Part shown: piece by piece, positions 11,101 through 17,864 of the stretch | Layout: every line of letters starts with the position of its first letter | Position numbering within the stretch: position 1 is the first letter of the stretch | Assembly (NCBI GenBank): GCA_020073215.1 | Contig: JAIQFO010000005.1 | Coordinates: forward strand, 62,001-126,000 | DNA length: 64,000 nt | From: Terriglobia bacterium | Lineage (GTDB): Bacteria; Acidobacteriota; Terriglobia; Terriglobales; Acidobacteriaceae | Direction: 5' to 3' | The notes under the pieces: generated by a model | What the model saw: the letters and a program-made list of their open reading frames with translations, nothing else | What the model was told of the DNA's origin: nothing | Databases searched by the model: none | Program-made: the position numbers and the translations under genes

Positions 11101-14100
11101 CTCATTCTTGCCGCGGTAGATTTCGTAGCCGCGATCGAGAACATCGGCGAACAAGCGGCCGAGCTCGTTGTAGCGGTCGCCGTTCGATGCCGCGGGCGCG
11201 GTTCGTGTCGGGGTGCTTGGTGCGGAAGAGGCAAGTGTCGAAGACGCCGCTACCGGGGTTGCTTTAAAGTTTTCCCCCGGTGCAGAGACAGCGGTCACGG
11301 TCAACGCGGGCTCGCGTACGGTTTCGGAAACTCCGCGGCCATGTCCCGCCGCATACAGGCCGCACAGCGCCTGGTTGAACGCGACGATATCGCCGAATTT
11401 CGGGTGATTGGTAAACAACGAAACCACATCGCTGTTACCGCCGAGCACATCCTCGGCAAATCCCTGCAGCGCTTTCTTCGGTCCAACTTCAACAAAGATG
11501 CGAGCGCCGGCGTCGTACAACGTGCGCAGGCCCTTAACGAATTGGACAGGAGAAGCGACCTGCCGCGTGAGAATGTCCAGCATTTGCGGCACGACATCGT
11601 GCCCCATCGGATAAAACTCGCCGTTCGTGTTGGCGACGATTGGTAAACGAGGCGATTCGAGATGCAGGCGTTCCAGAACTCGCCGCAGCGGCTCGCTGGC
11701 TCCCGCCACGATCGAGGTGTGGAAGGCGTGACTCACAGGTAGCGGAGCCACGTCATAGCCAGCTTTCAGGAAGGCTTCCATGGCGAGCTCGACTGCTTTG
11801 CTCGCGCCGCCGATAACGGCCTGATGGTTGCTGTTAACGTTGGCGATGATCACGTTGCCATTGATCGTCTTCAGGATGCGCTCGAGTTCTTCCAAGGGAG
11901 CAAACACTGCCGCCATGCGGCCGTTATCGTCCATGGCCACCTGCGTCATGCCGCGGCCGCGAGCGCTGACGGCTTCGAGCGAGTCGCCAAAGGGGAGGGC
12001 GCCGGCGGCGACCAGCGCTCCGTATTCACCCAGGCTGTGTCCCATCGTGAAGTCCGGTTCGATGCCATACGCGGCCAGGAGGCGGGTCAGCGCGAGGTCG
12101 GTTGCGAGCACCGCTGGCTGAGTAATCGCGGTTTGGCGCAGATCATCGTCGGCCTGGGCGACGGCGTTGGTGTCGGCCTGGTCAACGAAGATGAATTTGC
12201 TGAGCGGCTTGCCGAGCAAGGGGGTCATCACGCGATCGGCTTCGGCAAAGGTTTCGGCCACAATCGGCTCTGTTGCCCGGAGTACCTCGAGCATGTTCAC
12301 GTACTGCGAGCCTTGACCGGTATACAGGAACGCCACCTTGGGAGCGGGACCATGACCGCGAAAGATGCCTTGTGCCCGCAGGGCCTTCCACACCGCCGGC
12401 TGATTGGCCGCCAGCGCTTGGAGTGCGTTGCCTGCTTTGTCCGCCAGTTCGGTGGCGTTGGCGTAGTCGATGGCCAGGCGCTCTGGTGCGCGCAGGTCGG
12501 ATTCAGTTGGGGCAGTTGGCACCGGGGCATGGCCTGTCTTTGCATCCTTTTCTAGGACGCGCAAACGCTCGATCAGCGCGCCTTCGGAAGCGGCGCCGAT
12601 TACCAGGGCTCCGCGCAACGGGGCTTTATACGGAGAAGAGCTAGCAGTGCCGGAAAAAGAAGTGCCGGAAGAATTTTCCACATTGGTCATTGTCATGGGA
12701 GTTGGCGTTAGCTCCTTCACCGTCGACGGTATGTCGGTGACTGCAACCGACCGCTTGCCGTTTCCGTTCAGCCTGCCCGGAATGTATTCTTCGAGCACGG
12801 CGTGGAAATTGGTGCCGCCAAAACCAAAAGCGCTCAGACCGGCGCGGCGCACGCCATCTGGAGGCATCGTCCAGGGTTTCAGTTCAGTATTGACGTAGAG
12901 CGGAGAGTGAGCAAAGTCGATGTTGGGATTGAGATGCTCGCAATGCACGCTCGGCGGCAGTACCTTATCCCGAAGCGCTAGCGTGGCTTTCAGCAGTCCG
13001 GCGGCGCCGGCCGCTCCTTTGAGGTGCCCCAAGTTCGACTTGACCGAACCAAGCGCCACGGAATGCGAGGGGAGATGAGAACTGGCGAGCACATCAATCA
13101 TGCTTTGCGCTTCGACCACGTCGCCCACGGCGGTGGATGTGCCATGGCCCTCGATCAGCGTCACGGTAGCGGGCGATAATCCGGCATTCTCCCAGGCGCG
13201 CTCGACGGCGAATTTTTGGCCGATCGGGTTGGGCGCGGTGATGCCTTTTCCCTTACCATCGCTCGATCCGCCCATACCGCGCAGGACGGCGTAGATCTTG
13301 TCCCCGTCGCGTTCGGCATCGGCTATACGCTTAAGCAGAAAAATCGCGGCGCCTTCGCCCATGACAAAACCGTCGGCTCCATCGGCATAGGGACGACTGC
13401 CGGTTGCCGAGAGCGCGCCGATCTTGCAGAACTTGACGAAGCTCGAGGCGCCCATGTTGCGGTCAAGGCCGCCGGCGATTGCCACGTCGTAGTGGTGTTG
13501 AATCAGCCCTTCCGTCGCGGAACTGATCGCTGCCATTGCCGATGCGCAAGCGGCATCACAAACATAGTTCGGGCCGTGGAAGTTGAAGATGTTCGCAATG
13601 CGGCCGGCAATGCAGTTGGACAATTCGCCAGGCATGGTGTCTTCCGTAATTTCAGGAAAGAGCTTTCCCATGCGCTCATGGAATTGGTCCGTAATGTCGT
13701 GGCGGACCGCTTCCGGCAACGTGGCGAAACTGGCTGACTTTTCCAGTTCACGCGCAAATTCCGGAAAGAGTATGCGGGTCACGGTGAAATAGTGTTTTTC
13801 TCCACCGATGGCATTGCCCAGAATCACCGCGGTGCGGTCGGCGTTCAGTGGACGCTGGGGATAGCCGTAGTCTTCCAACGCCTGGCGGGTGCAGGCGATG
13901 GCCCATTTTTGCGACTCATCCATGGCCGCGACGACGCGCGGTGGGATCGGCAAACGCCACTTGACCGGGTCCCACGCGTAGTTGCGCACCCAGCCACCGA
14001 TCTTCGAATAAGTCTTGTCGGGCGCACTATGGTCCGGATCGTAGTAGAGCGCGGGATCCCAGCGCTCGGGCCGAACCTCCGAGATGCTGTCACGGCCGTT

Positions 14101-14196
14101 CTTCACGTTTTCCCAAAATTCCGATACATTCGCGGCGTCGGGCAGAATGGCTCCCGCACCCACGATCGCGATCGCTCGATTCGCGGTGTTTTCCAT
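5200..14196 (-). CDS. PfaA-like iterative type I fatty acid/polyketide synthase, KS-AT-KS-ACP4-KR-DH, 2998 aa
   Basis: Multidomain acyl-chain synthase. Domains: KS1 about 8-470 (active Cys in DAACASA near 217, EGHGTST and NLGHLKG His motifs); acyltransferase about 600-900 (GHSLGEYG near 716-723; HAFH box typical of malonyl-specific ATs); second KS about 1037-1510 (Cys in NAACASTSQ near 1286); Pro/Ala linker; four tandem carrier domains centred near 1712, 1827, 1943 and 2053, each with DLGVDTVKQAE; ketoreductase about 2370-2600 (TGAAGS, YSSAN); C-terminal hotdog dehydratase with HQIDGTPVLPG near 2719. No enoylreductase, thioesterase or phosphopantetheinyl transferase domain is seen. Closest in plan to PfaA of polyunsaturated fatty acid synthases, but with an inserted KS and a fused DH. 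All four carrier domains have Thr where Ser normally carries the cofactor. Good RBS (AGGAG) before ATG. Product unknown. Confidence 0.93.
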   Translation of the reverse strand: MENTANRAIAIVGAGAILPDAANVSEFWENVKNGRDSISEVRPERWDPALYYDPDHSAPDKTYSKIGGWVRNYAWDPVKWRLPIPPRVVAAMDESQKWAIACTRQALEDYGYPQRPLNADRTAVILGNAIGGEKHYFTVTRILFPEFARELEKSASFATLPEAVRHDITDQFHERMGKLFPEITEDTMPGELSNCIAGRIANIFNFHGPNYVCDAACASAMAAISSATEGLIQHHYDVAIAGGLDRNMGASSFVKFCKIGALSATGSRPYADGADGFVMGEGAAIFLLKRIADAERDGDKIYAVLRGMGGSSDGKGKGITAPNPIGQKFAVERAWENAGLSPATVTLIEGHGTSTAVGDVVEAQSMIDVLASSHLPSHSVALGSVKSNLGHLKGAAGAAGLLKATLALRDKVLPPSVHCEHLNPNIDFAHSPLYVNTELKPWTMPPDGVRRAGLSAFGFGGTNFHAVLEEYIPGRLNGNGKRSVAVTDIPSTVKELTPTPMTMTNVENSSGTSFSGTASSSPYKAPLRGALVIGAASEGALIERLRVLEKDAKTGHAPVPTAPTESDLRAPERLAIDYANATELADKAGNALQALAANQPAVWKALRAQGIFRGHGPAPKVAFLYTGQGSQYVNMLEVLRATEPIVAETFAEADRVMTPLLGKPLSKFIFVDQADTNAVAQADDDLRQTAITQPAVLATDLALTRLLAAYGIEPDFTMGHSLGEYGALVAAGALPFGDSLEAVSARGRGMTQVAMDDNGRMAAVFAPLEELERILKTINGNVIIANVNSNHQAVIGGASKAVELAMEAFLKAGYDVAPLPVSHAFHTSIVAGASEPLRRVLERLHLESPRLPIVANTNGEFYPMGHDVVPQMLDILTRQVASPVQFVKGLRTLYDAGARIFVEVGPKKALQGFAEDVLGGNSDVVSLFTNHPKFGDIVAFNQALCGLYAAGHGRGVSETVREPALTVTAVSAPGENFKATPVAASSTLASSAPSTPTRTAPAASNGDRYNELGRLFADVLDRGYEIYRGKNERSTSQPVVITGAALGLPGTDHIFDDGNIGRILRGDQFLDSIPARFRQAMLDKHITRLVKSETGEPRFETLSSVADVLKLAGRGGAFDLENEFGIPAERVGALDRVTQLAIAVGIDALRDAGIPLVMRYKTTTKGTQLPERWGLPDALRDDTGVIFASAFPGLDSFADEMARYYADHERREQLATLENLLARAVEGNGQSNLAQELDRRIDELRVAIDKQPYVFNRRFLLRVLSMGHSQFAEFIGARGPNTQVNAACASTSQAVSLAQDWIHAERCSRVIVVSADDVTSDHLIDWMGAGFLATGAAATDEVVADAAIPFDRRRHGMLIGMGAAALVVESAAAARERGIQPICEVLSTVTNNSAFHGTRLDVQHIGQVMETLVARAEVQSGISRREIAPQTVFVSHETYTPARGGSASAEIYALRRVFGDVADRIVIANTKGFTGHAMGTGIEDVVAVKALETGCVPPVANFKEVDPELGELNLSKGGTYPVEYAIHLGAGFGSQISMMLLHWVKTKDGVRRSPNALGYAYRIVDDSAWSAWLTSVAGRPAADLEVVHRTLRVRDQGLAARVPEIASASPTATATATTTVPSRTPQATPLTPVVVTKLAPLPVIAVTEPAAKVPVSTPAPSAAPKPAAKGARTFEPKPDSVKERVLALVAEKTGYPVDMLDLDLDLEADLGVDTVKQAEVFAAIRASYNIVRDENRKLRDFPTLAHVIRFVYDKRPDLAAAPAAAKEEVKLTAPKVAVAAEKSSPAATSAQVAGDIQKRILALVVEKTGYPKDMLDVDLDLEADLGVDTVKQAEMFAAIREIYSIPRDENRKLRDYPTLAHVIRFVYEKRPDMAAAPAVATDVKSATPKPAVAAEKPAPTATSAPVSAGDDVKESILALVVEKTGYPKDMLDLDLDLEADLGVDTVKQAEMFAAIRTAYDIPRDENRKLRDYPTLAHVIRFVYEKRPDLTQAFTTPSSQPIRAAVPPTSSPATAQAATDDSIKEKILAIVAEKTGYPKDMLDVDLDLEADLGVDTVKQAEMFAAVRAAYNIPRDENLKLRDFPTLAHVIKFAHDRQSGPAKAPTASISATQEKREPAQNKPVVSASSAVSRPAPASFDAANRIPRRVPVPNLRPPLALCKPTGVTLTSGRRVVLMPDQSGVADALAKQLTTMGVKVLRIEDASDAGKLADRLKNWLATGPVHGVYWLPALDREGALADMDLTRWHEALRVRVKSLYATMRILFEQVAKPGTFLVAATRLGGQHGYDGAGAIAPLGGAVVGFTKTYKRERLDALVKAVDFEAERKPSEVADILVQETLSDPGAVEIGYKEGLRWTVGLQEQPATDGQPGLTLDSNSVFLVTGAAGSIVSAITADLATASGGTFYLLDLVPEPNPDNPDLKRFATDKDGLKRDLFARIQARGERATPALVEKELAALERAQAACSAIAAVRTAGGTAHYFSVNLTDADAVTRIIKQVRERSGHIDVLLHAAGIERSHFLPDKDAREFDLVFDVKSNGWFNLLHAIGDMPVGATVAFSSIAARFGNAGQTDYSSANDLLCKITSSFRNTRPATRGIVIDWTAWGGIGMATRGSIPKMMELAGIDMLSPEAGVPLIRRELTAGGTRGEVVIGQRFGVLLNEWDAAGGLDTSAAGASKSLSAQGPLDSKTGPMFGKMASVDLQRGITIVTTLDPVIQPFLHDHQIDGTPVLPGVMGIEAFAEAAQSLLPGWHVAAIEDVNFLAPFKFYRNEPRAVTVEAIIHPKRDNDSLVDGLTLLADCRLSGSRSLPAQAEPQVTTHFTARVRLTKQTPQAVSVPALRSPDGHFIEAADIYRLYFHGPAYQVVERAWWDGQKIIGLMAKGLPANHLPSGLPTIMAPRLIELCFQTAGLWEMGVEGSMGLPQHLDRISYSSLPLNPEAADTGIYAVVTPGPGRGSFDAEVVDARGNRYLQLKGYRTVAVPGAVDAERLKALHDAMCLETVVA

Positions 14197-14277
14197 GATG
14201 ACGCTCCTGCTTGATGAAGAGAGGGTGTCTGGGCCCCGAGAGAGAGCGGGACACCGGCAACAACTTTTATGAGATGT

Positions 14278-15957
14278 CTACGCGGCTGCCTCCGTGTGCT
14301 TGGCCGCGCGGCCGTACAGTACATCTGCGACGTAATCCAAATCTGAAATCAGGCCCGACTGCGCGCGATGAATTGCGGGTAATCCCAAACTTGTTTCCAA
14401 GGCAGCGATCCCGGAATCAGCGATGCCCCCGGCTCCGACGACCCAACGCAAGCCTTCTTCGGCGACCTTGAGAGCGGCCTCGCGGGCAAAGACGCGGCTG
14501 ATCGCCGCGAGCGCCGTCGCGTCGAAACGCCGATTCGCCTTCTCGTTGAGCTTGCCTTCCGCCGAAAGCGCAGCGCGGCGCGACAAACTACCCGCGCACT
14601 CGGCGTAAGCGATCAACTCGCCCAGGCGCAGGAGAATGTGTTGATAGCGGGTCAGGCGGGCCACGCGCGCCTTTTCCATGACCTCGGCCAATGCGTGCAA
14701 GGCCAGCGCCGCAACATCCGCGCCCACTGTCGCATTGCGCGTGTGCAGCGCTTCAAATTCCCGTGCTCGCTCGTGATAGTGCTGCCCGCGTGTCTTGAGA
14801 TGAGACTGCCAGCGGTCGCGGCTGATGGTCATCTCCATGATCTCGGAGGTGCCTTCGTAGATCGTGGTGATGCGAACGTCGCGACTGATCTTCTCCACCA
14901 TGTATTCGTGCGTGTAACCGTAACCACCCAGCGCCTGGATGCTGGCCTCGGCGGCCGCATTACCGGCTTCTGTCGCCATGTACTTGGCGATGGCACCCTC
15001 GGTGTTCAAGCTGCCTTCGGTGCCGGCATCGATGCGCTCCGCGGCTTCTTCGATGTAGGAGCGGGCTGCTTCCAGGTGCGCCACGTTGGGCACGATAAGT
15101 TTGTGGGTGTATCCCTGCTTTTGCGAAAGCGGAGCTCCGGCCTGAATGCGCTTGGTGGAATAGGGAATGGCTCGATCGAGCGCGGACCATCCTGCGCCCA
15201 GACCGAACGCCGCCACCATCAGGCGCGTATAGCCGAATACGGCCTGCGCTTGAATCAACCCCTGGCCTTCGACGGCGCCGACGAGCCGGTCGGCGTCAAC
15301 ATAGACGTCATTGAAGGCAAGGGCTGCCGTGTTGCTCAAGCGAATGCCATGCTTGTCTTCCGGTTCGTCATGGGTGAAGCCCTTCGCGTCTTTTTCCACG
15401 ATGAACCAGCTTGGCCCGCTGGGCGTGTTGGCCAGAATGCTGTAAGCATCGGCGATCCCGCCGTTGCTGATCCACTGCTTGTTGCCATTGATCTTGTAGC
15501 CGGCGACGCGGCCTTCCTTAATGACTGGGTCCGCCGTGGTGCGAAGGGCTCCCAGATCGCTGCCCGCTTCCGGTTCGGTGGCGCCGTAGGCAAATAGAAT
15601 CCCTTCTTCCGCAATGCGCGTCAGCCAGATCTTCTTTTGCTCGGGAGTGGCGCCCACCGTGATCGGATCGCTGCCCAGAAACGTCGCCAGCACCGCCGTA
15701 GCGACGCCCAGATCGATGTGCGCCATTTCCTCGCAGACGCAGTAGACATCGAACGCTCCACCGCCCATGCCCCCGAACTCTTCGGGAATGAACAGGAGCT
15801 GTATGCCCAGTTTGTCTGGGCTGCACATGTGACGAACAATATCGAGCGGGCACTCATCACGTTCATCCAGTTCCCGGAGCACTTCATCCGGCAGCCGTTT
15901 CTTGGCGAAGTCTTTGAGCGACTTCAAACTTAACTTCAGTGTTTTACTGGTGATCAT
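14278..15957 (-). CDS. Acyl-CoA dehydrogenase, 559 aa
   Basis: FAD-dependent acyl-CoA dehydrogenase passing electrons to ETF. Signature segments: [13 protein letters not shown] and KQWISNGG (FAD/substrate binding), then IQALGGYGY and IYEGTSE, with the likely catalytic Glu near 367. At 559 residues it is longer than a standard 380-residue ACAD; the extra C-terminal helical region (about 400-559) resembles the long-tailed ACADs such as the VLCAD/ACAD9 type. Its place directly between the synthase and etfAB is telling: the synthase lacks an enoylreductase, so this enzyme may introduce or, running in reverse, remove the alpha-beta double bond. Ordinary beta-oxidation is the conservative alternative. 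The ATG has GAGG upstream, and 18 bp separate it from etfA. Confidence 0.92.
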   Translation of the reverse strand: MITSKTLKLSLKSLKDFAKKRLPDEVLRELDERDECPLDIVRHMCSPDKLGIQLLFIPEEFGGMGGGAFDVYCVCEEMAHIDLGVATAVLATFLGSDPITVGATPEQKKIWLTRIAEEGILFAYGATEPEAGSDLGALRTTADPVIKEGRVAGYKINGNKQWISNGGIADAYSILANTPSGPSWFIVEKDAKGFTHDEPEDKHGIRLSNTAALAFNDVYVDADRLVGAVEGQGLIQAQAVFGYTRLMVAAFGLGAGWSALDRAIPYSTKRIQAGAPLSQKQGYTHKLIVPNVAHLEAARSYIEEAAERIDAGTEGSLNTEGAIAKYMATEAGNAAAEASIQALGGYGYTHEYMVEKISRDVRITTIYEGTSEIMEMTISRDRWQSHLKTRGQHYHERAREFEALHTRNATVGADVAALALHALAEVMEKARVARLTRYQHILLRLGELIAYAECAGSLSRRAALSAEGKLNEKANRRFDATALAAISRVFAREAALKVAEEGLRWVVGAGGIADSGIAALETSLGLPAIHRAQSGLISDLDYVADVLYGRAAKHTEAAA

Positions 15958-15975
15958 GGGCGGTGCCTCACTTTG

Positions 15976-16956
15976 CTATGCGACGTGTCGCAAATCGCGA
16001 GCCTTGTTGGTCATTTCCGGCAGGAACTCGAGGATGTCATCGACAATCCCGATGTCTGCCACCTGAAAAATCGGAGCCTTCGGATTCTTGTTAATGGCGA
16101 TCAGGAACGGACTGCCTTTAATGCCGGCGAGATGCTGAAAGGCTCCACTGATGCCGCATGCCAGATAAACCTTGGGCTTGACGGTCTTCCCCGAGGAACC
16201 CACCTGGCGCGATTTTTCCATCCACTTGGCGTCAACTACGGGTCGCGAGCAACTCACTGCCGCACCCATGGCTTCAGCTAACTCTTCGGCGATGGCCACG
16301 TTGTCTTTTTCCTGGATGCCGCGGCCAATCGAAACCAGAACATTGTGCTTGGTGATGTCGACGTCGCCCGCCTCGGCGACGACGGTCTCCAGATAACGAC
16401 GGCCCGCGGTCAGCGTTCCGATGTCGTTGGACTGGTCGACCACGGCGACTCTGATAGGTACAGCCTCGAGCGGTTTGAATGCACCCGGACGTATCGTGAC
16501 CACAGCGCCGGATGCAATATCGCAATGAACGTGAGCGCTCACCTGTCCACCGAATTCCTGGCGGACTACTTTGAGGGCAGAGCCTTCAGCGCCGGCGATA
16601 TCCACGACGTCGGAAACGAAAGCCGAATTCAGCTTGATGGAAAGACCCGGTGCCAGATCGATTCCGAAATGGTCATGGGCCATTAACACAATGCTGTTAT
16701 TCGGCAGCACCTTGACCAGGGCCTTCCGGATCAGCTCTGCGTTGGGGTAAGCGAGCGCATCGTTGGCGATGTTCCAGATCTCAGGGTAAGCAGCGCCGAC
16801 TGCGTTGCAAGCGACATCAAGGTCGGCGCCCCTGCCGGCGAGAATGGCAGTCGGTGAAACAGAAGGGTCGATCTTGCGCGCAGCAGCCGCCAGTTCGAAG
16901 GCGGAATCGTCGGGCACGCCGGCTTTGTGCACGATGTAACAGAAGATACGAGCCAT
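15976..16956 (-). CDS. etfA: Electron transfer flavoprotein alpha subunit
   Basis: FAD-binding subunit of the ETF heterodimer, which carries electrons between the acyl-CoA dehydrogenase and the membrane oxidoreductase encoded upstream. The C-terminal FAD domain is clear: SIGRGIQ, the CSRPVVDAKW segment, RQVGSSGKTVKPKVYLACGI, HLAGI and AINKNPKAPIF. Length 326, normal for the family. The ATG overlaps the etfB stop (TAATG), indicating translational coupling and 1:1 synthesis. Confidence 0.95.
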   Translation of the reverse strand: MARIFCYIVHKAGVPDDSAFELAAAARKIDPSVSPTAILAGRGADLDVACNAVGAAYPEIWNIANDALAYPNAELIRKALVKVLPNNSIVLMAHDHFGIDLAPGLSIKLNSAFVSDVVDIAGAEGSALKVVRQEFGGQVSAHVHCDIASGAVVTIRPGAFKPLEAVPIRVAVVDQSNDIGTLTAGRRYLETVVAEAGDVDITKHNVLVSIGRGIQEKDNVAIAEELAEAMGAAVSCSRPVVDAKWMEKSRQVGSSGKTVKPKVYLACGISGAFQHLAGIKGSPFLIAINKNPKAPIFQVADIGIVDDILEFLPEMTNKARDLRHVA

Positions 16957-17747
16957 TATTTCAACCCTCCTTTGGCTGCCACTAATTCCAGAACTTTGTC
17001 GATGTTTTCTTCACGCGTGCCGTGCAACATTTCGGCGCCTTGGCCCAACGTGGGGACGAAGTAGTCCACTCGTGCCACTTTCGCGGCAGCTTCTCCCACC
17101 GCGCCTGCGTCTAGGCCCAGGTCTGACGCGGCAAAAGTTGGGATGGGGATAGAGGCGACTTGCCGGATGCCGCGCATGCCGACATAACGTGGTTCATTGA
17201 TGCCGGTCTGAATCGACAGTACACAGGGCAGATCGATCTCATTCATTTCCTTGTTGCCGCCTTCGATTTCGCGGCTGACTTTCAGCTTCTTGCCGTCCAA
17301 GACCTCGATGGAATTGACTAGCGAAGCAAAGGGGTAGTCGAGCAGGGCTGCGAGCATTCCGCCGACCTGAGCAGCACCGTCCTCGGCCTGCACTCCGGTC
17401 AAAATCAGGTCGTAGTTTCCCTTCTGGACGAAAGCTTTCAGGATGGTGGCGATGCCCCTGCCGTCCGATCCGCTGAAGGCATCGTCGGTGATCAGCACGC
17501 CATGGTTTGCGCCCATGGCCATCTCGCGGCGCAGGATTTCCTCGTCGTCTTCGCCGCCAACCGTCACTACGGTGACGTTGCCTCCGACTCGGACGACGAT
17601 CTGAAGGGCCTCTTCGACCGCGTAGTTGTCAGGTTCGTTGATCGAATAGACCAACTCATCGCGCTCGATGTCGTTTCCGGCAGCGTTGAGTTCGATCTCG
17701 TTCTCCGAAGTGTCGGGCACTCTTCTTGCACAAACTAGAATCTCCAC
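16956..17747 (-). CDS. etfB: Electron transfer flavoprotein beta subunit
   Basis: AMP-binding small subunit of ETF. It starts VEILVCARRVPDTSENEI and contains the family segments NEPDNYAVEEAL, GVQAEDGAAQVGGMLA and SREIEGGNKE. I place the start at the GTG at 17747 because a strong GGAGGT lies just before it; the reading frame is open to an earlier GTG at 17759 that would place the SD inside the gene. Translationally coupled to etfA. A palindromic repeat separates it from the oxidoreductase gene upstream. Confidence 0.94.
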   Translation of the reverse strand: MEILVCARRVPDTSENEIELNAAGNDIERDELVYSINEPDNYAVEEALQIVVRVGGNVTVVTVGGEDDEEILRREMAMGANHGVLITDDAFSGSDGRGIATILKAFVQKGNYDLILTGVQAEDGAAQVGGMLAALLDYPFASLVNSIEVLDGKKLKVSREIEGGNKEMNEIDLPCVLSIQTGINEPRYVGMRGIRQVASIPIPTFAASDLGLDAGAVGEAAAKVARVDYFVPTLGQGAEMLHGTREENIDKVLELVAAKGGLK

Positions 17748-17773
17748 GTTCACCTCCACAGAATCGCGTCCTA

Positions 17774-17864
17774 GGTCAGAGGTAAGAGTTCAGATTGCAG
17801 AGGTAAAAACCTCTCGCCGAGATTTTGATTTTCACCTCTGCAATCTGACCTCTTACCTTTGACC
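17774..17864. repeat. Palindromic REP-like repeat between etfB and the ETF:quinone oxidoreductase gene
   Basis: Imperfect inverted repeat with arms of about 35 nt: left 17774-17808 and right 17829-17864, separated by 20 nt. The reverse complement of the right arm matches the left at all but about three positions (core AGATTGCAGAGGT). The right arm overlaps the 3' end of the upstream gene and supplies its last codons, Gln-Arg, and its TAA stop. The transcript would fold into a long hairpin inside the operon, which could stabilise or attenuate the downstream etf and synthase message. It looks like an inserted dispersed element. Confidence 0.8.
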
